In this document: one piece after another, positions 46,210 through 53,900 of the stretch | Position numbering within the stretch: position 1 is the stretch's first letter | How the letters are laid out: each line of letters starts with the position of its first letter | From: Microbacterium suaedae | GTDB taxonomy: Bacteria; Actinomycetota; Actinomycetes; Actinomycetales; Microbacteriaceae | DNA length: 64,000 nt | Assembly: GCF_003254645.1 (NCBI RefSeq) | Contig: NZ_PNFD01000001.1 | Span: 372,001-436,000 of the forward strand | Direction of reading: 5' to 3' | Made by a program: the position numbers and the translations under genes | The notes under the pieces: generated by a model | What the model saw: the letters and a program-made list of their open reading frames with translations, nothing else | Database searches by the model: none | Told to the model about the DNA's origin: nothing

Positions 46210-46289
46210 CACAACGACGCCAATTCGGGGATCGTGGCCCCGATGCACCGGCGTATCGCACAAGTCCGCACAGAATTGGCGTCGTCGTG
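46210..46289 (+). promoter_or_regulatory. Long-arm stem-loop in the mtlA-mtlD spacer
   Basis: CACAACGACGCCAATTC (46210-46226) pairs with GAATTGGCGTCGTCGTG (46273-46289), 16 of 17 positions, around a 46-base loop that itself holds GGGG/CCCC. It starts 9 bp after the mtlA stop and ends just before the mtlD ribosome-binding site GCGGAGGGG. Inside an operon such a structure could protect or trim the upstream mRNA or lower mtlD expression. Confidence 0.6.
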
Positions 46290-46310
46290 CAGCTCTGCGG
46301 AGGGGTTGAC

Positions 46311-47462
46311 ATGACGAAGAAGAAGGCCGTCCACTTCGGGGCCGGGAACATCGGGCGCGGTTTCGTCGGCATGCTGCTCGCCGAAGGCGGGTACGAGATC
46401 GTGTTCTCGGACGTCGCCGCTCCCCTCGTCGAGGCGATCGATGCGGCAGACAGCTACACGGTGCACGAGGTCGGCGAGGGCGGGCGCGACGTTGTCGTGA
46501 CGGGCTTCTCGGCGATCGACAGCGCCGCGGATCCGGAGGCTGTGGCCGAGGCCGTCGCGACGGCCGATGTCGTCACCTGCGCCGTCGGACCGACCGTGCT
46601 GAAGTTCATCGCGCCGCACGTGCTCGCCGGGCTCCGCCGCCGCGCCGCCGGTGCCGCGCGCCTGCAGGTGATGGCGTGCGAGAACGCGATCGGCGCGACC
46701 GACCAGCTGCGGGAGCACATCGAGGAGCTCGCGGGATCCGAGTGGCCCGAGCTGGCCGAACGCGCCGTGTTCGCGAACACGGCCGTCGACCGGATCGTGC
46801 CGGGCCAGCCCGACGGCGCAGGGATCGACGTCACGGTCGAGCCGTTCTACGAGTGGGCGATCGAACGCCGACCGTTCGGCGACGAGCTGCCGAACATCCC
46901 GGGAGCGCACTTCGTCGACGAGCTCGCGCCGTACATCGAGCGCAAGCTGTTCACCGTCAACACGGGGCACGCCGCCACGGCATACCTCGGCGCGCGGGCG
47001 GGATTCGACAGGATCGCCGATGCGCTCGCCGACGCCGGAGTGGCGCGCGCCGTCGAGGCCGCCCTCGTCGAGACGAGCGCAGTCATCGCCGCGAAGCACG
47101 GTTTCTCGGAGGCCGAGCTGGCCGAGTACCGCTCCGCGATCCTCCGCCGTTTCCGCAATCCGGCACTGCCCGACACGGTGCAGCGCGTCGGCCGGCAGCC
47201 GCTGCGCAAACTGTCACGACACGAGCGGTTCATCGGCCCCGCGGCCGAGGCCGCCGAGCGCGGCCTCGGCACCCTCGGGCTTCTCGGCGCGATCGACGCG
47301 GCGCTCGCATTCGAGGCACCCGAGGACGAGCAGGCGGTCGCAATGCGCGAGAAGCTCGCCGCCGGAGACCCCGATGCCTTCACGGTCGAGGTGACTGGCC
47401 TGGATCCGTCGCACCCGCTGTACGCGCCGGTGCGCGATATCGTCGCACGCCACATGGCGTAG
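46311..47462 (+). CDS. mtlD: Mannitol-1-phosphate 5-dehydrogenase
   Basis: 383 residues, typical of the family. It oxidises mannitol-1-phosphate to fructose-6-phosphate with NAD+. The NAD site is AVHFGAGNIGRGFVGMLLAE; VACENAIGATDQL (here MACENAIGATD), NTAVDRIVP, VEPFYEWAIER and the catalytic-lysine block KLFTVNTGHAATAYLG are all visible. GGAGGGG stands ahead of the ATG. It is the last gene of the mannitol operon and is followed by a double stem-loop. Confidence 0.94.
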   Translation: MTKKKAVHFGAGNIGRGFVGMLLAEGGYEIVFSDVAAPLVEAIDAADSYTVHEVGEGGRDVVVTGFSAIDSAADPEAVAEAVATADVVTCAVGPTVLKFIAPHVLAGLRRRAAGAARLQVMACENAIGATDQLREHIEELAGSEWPELAERAVFANTAVDRIVPGQPDGAGIDVTVEPFYEWAIERRPFGDELPNIPGAHFVDELAPYIERKLFTVNTGHAATAYLGARAGFDRIADALADAGVARAVEAALVETSAVIAAKHGFSEAELAEYRSAILRRFRNPALPDTVQRVGRQPLRKLSRHERFIGPAAEAAERGLGTLGLLGAIDAALAFEAPEDEQAVAMREKLAAGDPDAFTVEVTGLDPSHPLYAPVRDIVARHMA

Positions 47463-47468
47463 CGCGCC

Positions 47469-47526
47469 GGTCCGGAATCCGCACTTCCGGACCACACCTC
47501 GTCCCCCGAGATCTTCTCGGGGGACG
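47469..47526 (+). terminator. Double stem-loop after the mannitol operon
   Basis: GGTCCGGAA (47469-47477) pairs with TTCCGGACC (47485-47493); then CGTCCCCCGAGA (47500-47511) pairs with TCTCGGGGGACG (47515-47526) around a TCT loop. They begin 7 bp after the mtlD stop. There is no clear T-run, though GGGGTCATCC follows. Confidence 0.7.
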
Positions 47527-47612
47527 GGGTCATCCCTCGGAAAGTATTCGGGTCAACCCGACAGTTCTCGATTTCCTTCGCATTCCCCGGCACGGCACGG
47601 GACAATTGCCCT

Positions 47613-48365
47613 ATGAGCTACCCGCAGCCTCCCGCCGGAACGCCCGGCCAGCCGGATCACGCGCCGACCGCACCCCTTCCGCCGCAGGGTGCGCCGACAC
47701 CACCGAAGACGCCCGCCGAGCGGCCGGGCCGGATGATGGCCATCCTCGCCCTCGTCTTCGCGATCGTCGGCACCCTCCTCGTCTGCCTCGGCTTCGCCGT
47801 GTTCATCCCTGAGATCGGCCGCGTCCTCGGGTACGTGTCGTTCTCCGGTTGGCTTTTCCTCCTCGCCGGGCTCACGCTCTCGATCGTCGCCCTCGTGCGC
47901 AAGGCGCAGGCGACGGGCATGAGCATCGCTGCGCTCATCATCTCGATCGTCGGAGGCGTCTTCGGCATCGTCGCCGGCGTCGTCGTCGCGATCGCCGGCG
48001 TGATGAACTTCACGATGACGATGGTCGACGATTACGGCGATCTCATCCCCGAGCGTCCCGACTCGGGATTCACCGCCCCCGAGAGCTCCCACGGTGCTGC
48101 CGTCCGCGCCGACTGCGAGACGCTCATCTCGTCGGACCCCGGTTCGATGGGCGGATCCGGCTCGGTCGCCGATCTGCTCGACCGGCTCGCCGAGCAGATG
48201 ACGACCGACGAGGTGCGGGAGCCTCTCGAAGACCTCAGCGACGCCTACGAGGATCTGACCGAGATCGACGACCCGTCCGACGTGCAGGAGGCCGCCGCCG
48301 AGCTCGACCGCGCGGCTGCCGAGCTCGGCGAGGTGTGCGGCATCTCGCTCGACGACCTCCCGTAG
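47613..48365 (+). CDS. Small membrane protein with proline-rich N-terminus (DUF4190-like)
   Basis: 250 residues. A Pro/Gln/Ala-rich cytoplasmic head (about 1-38) precedes three hydrophobic helices (GRMMAILALVFAIVGTLLVC; LFLLAGLTLSIVALV; GMSIAALIISIVGGVFGIVA). The remaining 110 residues are acidic, extracytoplasmic and contain two cysteines (VRADCETLI, LGEVCGISL) that could form a disulfide. Proteins of this architecture are frequent in Actinobacteria with no known role. It has its own leader after the mtl terminator and converges with the helicase gene, leaving 25 bp. Confidence 0.75.
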   Translation: MSYPQPPAGTPGQPDHAPTAPLPPQGAPTPPKTPAERPGRMMAILALVFAIVGTLLVCLGFAVFIPEIGRVLGYVSFSGWLFLLAGLTLSIVALVRKAQATGMSIAALIISIVGGVFGIVAGVVVAIAGVMNFTMTMVDDYGDLIPERPDSGFTAPESSHGAAVRADCETLISSDPGSMGGSGSVADLLDRLAEQMTTDEVREPLEDLSDAYEDLTEIDDPSDVQEAAAELDRAAAELGEVCGISLDDLP

Positions 48366-48390
48366 GAAACCGCGACCGAGTCCCGCTCGA

Positions 48391-50217
48391 TCAGTGCCGG
48401 GGCTTGCGCGGAGGACGGCGGTCGTCACGACCGCCGCGATCGCGGTCGCGGTCACCGCGCCCACCCCGGCCGCGATCATCCCGTCCGCGGTCGTCGCGCC
48501 CGCGACCACCACGCGGGCCACCCGTCGCGCGGAACGGACGAGGATCGGGCTTCAGCTCGATCAGCCTGCCGCCGATGCGCGTGCTCTCCAGCCGATCGAG
48601 AACGTCGCGCGGCAGCGTCGACGGCAGCTCGACGATCGAGAAGTCCGGCCGGATGTCGATGCGACCGAAGTCGTCACGGCGCAGCCCTCCTTCGTTGGCG
48701 AGCGCCCCGACGATCTGACGCGGTTCGACACGCTGGCGCCGGCCGACCTCGATGCGGTACGGCGAGAGATCGCCGCGCGACGCGCGCGGGCCGCGCTCCT
48801 CGCGATCCCCGCGCTCCTCTCGCCTCTCGCGAACCGGGCGCTCGCGCTTCTCCGGATCCGGCGGCAGCAGCAGGGGCGTCTCGCCCTGTGCGACGACGGC
48901 GAGCGCGGCCGCGACATCGGTCTCGATGACGTCGTGGTGCGCCACGTAGTGGGCGATGATGTCGCGGAACGCCGCGATCCGCCCCTGCTCGGCGAGCGCG
49001 GCTGTGATGGCGTCGTCGAAGCGCGTCAGACGCGTGACGTTGACGTCCTCGGCCGTCGGGATCTGCATCTCGGTGAGCGGCTGGCGCGTCGCCTTCTCGA
49101 TGGCCTTCAGCAGTCGCCGCTCGCGAGGGGTCACGAAGCTGATGGCGTCGCCCGTGCGGCCGGCGCGGCCCGTGCGGCCGATGCGGTGGACGTACGATTC
49201 CGTGTCGACGGGGATGTCGTAGTTGACGACGTGCGTGATTCGCTCGACGTCGAGGCCGCGTGCCGCGACGTCGGTCGCAACGAGGATGTCGAGCTTGCCC
49301 TTCTTGAGCTGCTCGACGGTGCGCTCACGCTGCGCCTGCGCGACGTCGCCGCTGATCGCGGCGGCGGTGTATCCGCGTGCGCGGAGCTTCTCGGCGAGCG
49401 TCTCGGTCTCGCTCTTCGTGCGCACGAACACGATCATCCCGTCGAAGTTCTCGACCTCGAGGATCCGCGTGAGGGCGTCGACCTTCTGGGGGTAGGACAC
49501 CATGAGGTAGCGCTGCGTGATGTTCGCCGAGGTCGTCGTCCGGCTCGCGACCGTGATCTCCTCGGGATCGTTGAGGTGCTGCTGAGAGATGCGGCGGATC
49601 TGCGCCGGCATCGTCGCCGAGAAGAGCGCCGTCTGCTTGGTGTCGGGGGTCTCGGAGAGGATCGTCTCGACGTCCTCCGCGAAGCCCATCTTCAGCATCT
49701 CGTCAGCCTCGTCGAGGACGAGGAAGCGCAGCTCCGAGAGGTCGAGCGTGCCCTTGTCGAGGTGGTCCATGACGCGGCCCGGCGTCCCCACGACGATGTC
49801 GACGCCGCGGCGGAGCGCCGAGAGCTGCGTGCCGTAGCCCTGCCCGCCGTACACGGGGAGCACGTGCACACCCTTGATTCTCGCGGAGTACTTCTCGAAG
49901 GCCTCGCACACCTGCAGCGCGAGCTCGCGCGTCGGTGCGAGCACGAGCGCCTGCGGCGTCTTCCGTCCCGGCTCGAGCCGGTCGAGGATCGGCAGGGCGA
50001 ACGCCGCCGTCTTCCCCGTACCCGTCTGCGCGACGCCGAGCACGTCGCGGCCCGCGAGCAGCAGCGGGATCGTCTGGTTCTGGATCGCGGACGGCGTCTC
50101 GTAGCCGACGTCTTTCAGCGTGCGGAGAACTGCGTCACCGAACCCCAGATCGGAGAAGGTCGGGGCGGGTTCGCCCTCCGTCTCGGTGGGTGTCTCGGAG
50201 GATTCGGTGCTTGTCAT
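48391..50217 (-). CDS. deaD: DEAD-box ATP-dependent RNA helicase (DeaD/CsdA-like)
   Basis: 608 residues. All helicase motifs are present: VAQTGTGKTAAFALPI (I), LAPTRELALQV (Ia), VGTPGRVMDHL (Ib), VLDEADEMLKMG (II), LFSATMPAQI (III), ATDVAARGLDVERI (V) and HRIGRTGRAGRTG (VI). The C-terminal third has a DbpA-type RNA-binding fold (YRIEVGRRQRVEPRQIVGAL, RIDIRPDFSIVELPS) and ends in an Arg/Gly/Asp-rich tail. Such enzymes unwind structured RNA during ribosome assembly and in the cold. The ATG at 50217 is followed by a Ser/Thr/Glu-rich lead. It is divergent from a TetR gene, with 112 bp between. Confidence 0.92.
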   Translation of the reverse strand: MTSTESSETPTETEGEPAPTFSDLGFGDAVLRTLKDVGYETPSAIQNQTIPLLLAGRDVLGVAQTGTGKTAAFALPILDRLEPGRKTPQALVLAPTRELALQVCEAFEKYSARIKGVHVLPVYGGQGYGTQLSALRRGVDIVVGTPGRVMDHLDKGTLDLSELRFLVLDEADEMLKMGFAEDVETILSETPDTKQTALFSATMPAQIRRISQQHLNDPEEITVASRTTTSANITQRYLMVSYPQKVDALTRILEVENFDGMIVFVRTKSETETLAEKLRARGYTAAAISGDVAQAQRERTVEQLKKGKLDILVATDVAARGLDVERITHVVNYDIPVDTESYVHRIGRTGRAGRTGDAISFVTPRERRLLKAIEKATRQPLTEMQIPTAEDVNVTRLTRFDDAITAALAEQGRIAAFRDIIAHYVAHHDVIETDVAAALAVVAQGETPLLLPPDPEKRERPVRERREERGDREERGPRASRGDLSPYRIEVGRRQRVEPRQIVGALANEGGLRRDDFGRIDIRPDFSIVELPSTLPRDVLDRLESTRIGGRLIELKPDPRPFRATGGPRGGRGRDDRGRDDRGRGGRGDRDRDRGGRDDRRPPRKPRH

Positions 50218-50282
50218 ACGACAACGCTATTCTGCCGCGGCTGAATGTGCGGCCTCATCGGCGAGATCCGTGCTCTTCCGAG

Positions 50283-50303
50283 CGAACGTGTCGAGACGGT
50301 TCG
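50283..50303. promoter_or_regulatory. Possible operator upstream of the TetR gene
   Basis: CGAAC (50283-50287) and GTTCG (50299-50303) form short inverted arms 11 bases apart, about 27 bp before the TetR start. The size suits a TetR dimer, but the arms are only five bases long, so chance is a real possibility. Confidence 0.25.
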
Positions 50304-50329
50304 ATCGCGCCTCGGGGCACAATGGACCC

Positions 50330-50968
50330 ATGCCGAAGATCGTCGACCGCGACGCACGCCGCCTCGAGATCGTCGACACGTACCTCCGTCTCGTCAGCAG
50401 CGTCGGCGTCGGTGCGGTCACGACACGAGCGCTCGCCCAGGAGCTCGGCGTCGCGACGGGGTCGCTCTGGCACTACTTCCGCGGCTTCGACGAAGTCCTG
50501 CAGCGAGCCTTCGAGCGCATCTTCGAAGCGACGAACAGGCGCATCGCAGAGGCCGTCGAGGGGCGCACGGGGATCGACGCTCTCTGCGCCATGATCGAGC
50601 AGGTGCATCCCCTCGACAAGACCACGAACGACGAGGCGGGGGTCGTCGTGAGCTTCTGGGGGCGCATCCCCTTCCGGCACAGCATGTCCACCGTCCAGGC
50701 CGAGGTCGAGCGCCAGTGGCACGACCAGTACCGTCGCCACCTCTCCTGCGCGGTCGAGCTCGGAGAGCTCACCGGCGACACGCCGGTCGACAGGATCGCC
50801 GATGCGCTCCTTGCGCTCGTCACAGGCGTGCAGGTCGAGCACGTGATGGGGACCGACATCGCACGGCCGAACCGTCAATGGCAGATCATCGAGACGGTGA
50901 TCGGTTCCTGGCTCACGCAGGCCGGTCGCTCCGCCGCGCGGCTCGACGAACGCACGTCGGCGGTGTGA
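50330..50968 (+). CDS. TetR-family transcriptional regulator
   Basis: 212 residues. The N-terminal HTH is typical: RRLEIVDTYLRLVSSVGVGA, then VTTRALAQELGVATGSLWHYF with the conserved GSLWHYF of the recognition helix. The C-terminal ligand domain contains a WGRIPFRHSM segment and no motif naming a ligand. It converges with a small membrane-protein gene 7 bp away. A role in controlling the helicase, the membrane protein or the GMC/ALDH genes further on is possible but not shown. Confidence 0.85.
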   Translation: MPKIVDRDARRLEIVDTYLRLVSSVGVGAVTTRALAQELGVATGSLWHYFRGFDEVLQRAFERIFEATNRRIAEAVEGRTGIDALCAMIEQVHPLDKTTNDEAGVVVSFWGRIPFRHSMSTVQAEVERQWHDQYRRHLSCAVELGELTGDTPVDRIADALLALVTGVQVEHVMGTDIARPNRQWQIIETVIGSWLTQAGRSAARLDERTSAV

Positions 50969-50975
50969 GACGCAC

Positions 50976-51470
50976 TCAGACGAGCGCGGATCCCATACCT
51001 AGGATCATCGCCCCGAACATCACGGCCATCGCGATGAGCTCCGTGCGCTCGGCCACTCGGTGTCGACGAACGCGATCGGCCAGGAGGGCGCAAGTCCAGG
51101 CGAGGTACACGACGCTCGCGACCGCAAGGATCGCATGAGCGGGAACACCATGCGCGTGCGCGCCGGAGGAAACGTCCGCCGTGTGCTCGCCGAGCAGCAC
51201 CATGCCGCCCATGAGCGCTCCCCCGAGGGCGCGATGCAGATCCATCGACCGCGCGGACGACGGCCGCGAGCGTGCTCCCGCCGCGAGAAGGATCGACGCC
51301 ACGAACAGGGCGACCCCGACCCCCAACGCCCACCTGCCGTCCGCGATCGGGAGGCAGGCGAGCGCCATGAGGATCGCGGCGAAACGCGCGCGCCACAGGG
51401 ATGGTGCCGCGCAGCACGATGACGCGGCGACGACTCCGGCGCCCGCCATGAGGATCTCCAGAGGCGTCAC
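50976..51470 (-). CDS. Small polytopic membrane protein, unknown function
   Basis: 164 residues with about five hydrophobic helices. The first contains a Cys-Cys pair (VAASSCCAAPSLWRARF) and the fourth is preceded by a His-rich turn (SGAHAHGVPAHAIL), which might bind a metal. I do not recognise a family with certainty. It ends 8 bp from the TetR stop and starts 101 bp from the IclR start, on the opposite strand to both. Confidence 0.6.
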   Translation of the reverse strand: MTPLEILMAGAGVVAASSCCAAPSLWRARFAAILMALACLPIADGRWALGVGVALFVASILLAAGARSRPSSARSMDLHRALGGALMGGMVLLGEHTADVSSGAHAHGVPAHAILAVASVVYLAWTCALLADRVRRHRVAERTELIAMAVMFGAMILGMGSALV

Positions 51471-51571
51471 CGTATCTCCTCACGAACCTCGCCTCGACGG
51501 CGGCGCCCGAGATGTCGGCTGACAACGACAACCTGCCCGAGGCGGACGAACTCGCGTGCGAGGATCGAGGC

Positions 51572-52303
51572 ATGGCCTCGCAGACCCCTCCCGGCGGATC
51601 CCAGACCCTCAGCAGGGGGATTCGCATCCTCGAGGCGCTCGCGGGATCCGATCGCGCCCTGTCGATCGATGAGCTCGCGGGCGCGCTCGACGTGCATCGC
51701 TCGGTCGCATACCGGCTCCTGCGCACCCTCGAGCACCACGGTCTCGTCGCGCGGGACGACGCGGGGCGCGCGCGCCTCGCGGCCGGCGTTGCGACGCTCG
51801 CCTACGCCGTCTCCCGCGATCTGCAGCAGGCCGCCTACCCGCAGCTCGTCGAACTCGCCGACGAGCTCAGGATGACCTGCCTCATCGCCGTGCTCATCGA
51901 CGGCGACGAGGCGGTCACGCTCATGAGCGCCTCGCCACGGAGCGAGGTGGCCGTCTCGTACCGCCCCGGCCACCGCCACCCGATCACACGCGGCGGGCCG
52001 GGCAAGGCGATCCTCATGGGCCTGCCGAGCGCGTCGTGGCCCGCAGATGTTGCCTCCGAGGTCGCCGTCGAGATCGACGAGAGCCGCGCGCGCGGGTATG
52101 CACTGAGCGAGAGCGAGGTGGTCTCGTCGCTGCACGCGGTGTCCGTTCCGCTCGATCTGCCGGGCCAGCCACCGGCGTCTCTCTCCGCGATCCATATCAA
52201 CCTCCCTCGCCCTGCGCCCGAGATCGCGGCCGCCCTGGACCGTTCCGCGAGGCAGATCTCCGAGTCCTTCGGCGCCCGCCGACCGCCGCGCGAGGGTTTC
52301 TGA
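51572..52303 (+). CDS. IclR-family transcriptional regulator
   Basis: 243 residues from the ATG at 51572; a longer frame begins at 51512. The winged helix shows SRGIRILEALAGSDRALSID, ELAGALDVHRSVAYRLLRTL and EHHGLVARDD. The effector domain has RPGHRHPITRGGPGKAILMG, a block conserved in IclR proteins. IclR regulators often control aromatic-acid degradation and bind short palindromes; the 15-bp palindrome at 57488 is a candidate target. It converges with the GMC oxidoreductase gene across a 16-bp perfect stem-loop. Confidence 0.87.
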   Translation: MASQTPPGGSQTLSRGIRILEALAGSDRALSIDELAGALDVHRSVAYRLLRTLEHHGLVARDDAGRARLAAGVATLAYAVSRDLQQAAYPQLVELADELRMTCLIAVLIDGDEAVTLMSASPRSEVAVSYRPGHRHPITRGGPGKAILMGLPSASWPADVASEVAVEIDESRARGYALSESEVVSSLHAVSVPLDLPGQPPASLSAIHINLPRPAPEIAAALDRSARQISESFGARRPPREGF

Positions 52304-52309
52304 GCCCGG

Positions 52310-52344
52310 CGAGCATCGGCACGGGTGCCCCGTGCCGATGCTCG
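52310..52344. terminator. Perfect stem-loop between iclR-type and GMC genes
   Basis: CGAGCATCGGCACGGG (52310-52325) pairs perfectly with CCCGTGCCGATGCTCG (52329-52344) around a TGC loop. It begins 7 bp after the IclR stop and ends 16 bp from the GMC stop, so it suits bidirectional termination. Only TT follows on the plus side. Confidence 0.8.
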
Positions 52345-52359
52345 TTCGCGGAGAAGCGG

Positions 52360-53883
52360 TCAGCCCTCGAGATCGGCCAATAGGAACTCAGCGCCCTTCT
52401 CGCCGATGAGGATCGCCGGCGCGTTCGTGTTCCCCGTGGTGATCGTCGGCATGACGGACGCATCGATCACGCGAAGCCCGTCGACGCCCCGCACGCGCAG
52501 GCGCGGATCGACGACCGCCTCGGCGTCGAGCCCCATGCGGCAGGTGCCGACCTGGTGGTGATAGGTCGCGACGTTCTCCCGGATATAGGCTTCGAGCTCT
52601 TCGTCGGTCTGCACCTCCGGCCCCGGATACACCTCTTCCGCTCCCCATCCCTCGGCGAGAGCGGGCTGCGACATGATCGTGCGGCACTGTCGCATGCTGA
52701 AGAGGAAGGGCGCCAGATCGGCTGGATCCTTCAGAGCACCGAGGTCGATCCGCGCGGCGTCGTCGAGCCCGGGTCCGGACAGCGTCACCTCGCCGCGGCT
52801 CTGCGGAGCGAGGATGGCCGCGTACAGGGTGAAGCCGGTGCCGTCGACGGGCGCCATCCCCTCCGAGTACATCGGAACGGCGAAGAAGATCGGCTGTGTG
52901 TCGGGCACGGCGAGACTCTCGTCGCTGCGCGCGAACAGGTGCGTCTGCGTGACGGAGACACCCTCCCGGGGCGCATCGATGTCGCGTGCGCGGGTGACCC
53001 CGATCACCGGTGCGAGCAGGTGATCGTGCAGGTTCTTGCCGACGCCGGGTGCGTCGTGCACCACGTCGATCCCGATCGCGGCGAGCTCCTCGGCCGGCCC
53101 GATCCCCGAGCGCAGCAGAACCTGCGGCGAATCGAGCGCGCCGCCCGAGAGAACGATCTCGTCCGCGCGCAGCTCGTGCATCGCCCCCTCGATCCGGTAG
53201 CGCACGCCGACTGCACGCCCCTCCTCGATGATCACGGAGTGCACGTGCGCACCCGTCAGGATCTCCAGACAATCCCGCACGGGTTTGAGATACGCCTTCC
53301 ACGTGTTGATGCGTTCGCCATCGACGATGTTCACCTGCTCCTGCGAGACACCGTCGAGCCGCTCTCCGTTGTAATCCGGATTGTGCGGCACGCCCGCTTC
53401 GATGGCCGCCTCGACGATCGACTGGTGGATCGGGTCGAGCTCGTAATCGCCGTCGACCGGGATCAGGCCTCCCACGCCGCGCAGCTCGCTCTCCCCGCCC
53501 GAGAAGTCCTCGATGGCGCGGTAGACGGGAAGCACGTTCTCCCACGCCCACTCCGGCCCGCAGCTCTCGGCCCATCCGTCGTAGTCGCTCGGCGCGCAGC
53601 GCACCCAGATCGTTGCGTTCAGCGCGTGCGATCCGCCGAGCACCCGGCCGCGCGGAAGATGGAGGAGCCGGTTCGCCGTGTGCCCGCTCGGCTCCGTGTA
53701 GTAGTCCCAGTCGTCCGGGCTGTGCCAGAGTTCGCCCAGGCGCGACAGGTCGTGGATGGCCGGGTTGACGTCCTCGCCGCCCGCTTCGAGCAGGGTCACG
53801 TCGTGTCCCGCGTCGACGAGGCGACGGGCGACGACCGATCCCGCGGAACCGGCGCCGACGACGATCACGGATCTCTTCGCCAT
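52360..53883 (-). CDS. GMC-family FAD alcohol oxidoreductase
   Basis: 507 residues. The FAD site is VIVVGAGSAGSVVARRLVDA; GRVLGGSHALNATIWVR is GMC signature 1 and LSGGALDSPQVLLRSG signature 2. The catalytic histidine lies in TYHHQVGTCRMG and the partner asparagine in TGNTNAPAILIGEKG. The family includes choline dehydrogenase, alkanol dehydrogenase and aryl-alcohol oxidase. GGGAGA precedes the ATG at 53883. The aldehyde dehydrogenase gene ends 17 bp upstream on the same strand, so alcohol to aldehyde to acid is the likely paired chemistry. The substrate could be an aromatic alcohol given the neighbours, or choline. Confidence 0.87.
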   Translation of the reverse strand: MAKRSVIVVGAGSAGSVVARRLVDAGHDVTLLEAGGEDVNPAIHDLSRLGELWHSPDDWDYYTEPSGHTANRLLHLPRGRVLGGSHALNATIWVRCAPSDYDGWAESCGPEWAWENVLPVYRAIEDFSGGESELRGVGGLIPVDGDYELDPIHQSIVEAAIEAGVPHNPDYNGERLDGVSQEQVNIVDGERINTWKAYLKPVRDCLEILTGAHVHSVIIEEGRAVGVRYRIEGAMHELRADEIVLSGGALDSPQVLLRSGIGPAEELAAIGIDVVHDAPGVGKNLHDHLLAPVIGVTRARDIDAPREGVSVTQTHLFARSDESLAVPDTQPIFFAVPMYSEGMAPVDGTGFTLYAAILAPQSRGEVTLSGPGLDDAARIDLGALKDPADLAPFLFSMRQCRTIMSQPALAEGWGAEEVYPGPEVQTDEELEAYIRENVATYHHQVGTCRMGLDAEAVVDPRLRVRGVDGLRVIDASVMPTITTGNTNAPAILIGEKGAEFLLADLEG

Positions 53884-53900
53884 GATGTTCTCCCGCGCCC

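Noticed and set aside
48394..50244. 616-residue plus-strand open frame
   Set aside because: It mirrors the DEAD-box helicase on the opposite strand; all helicase motifs are on the minus strand.
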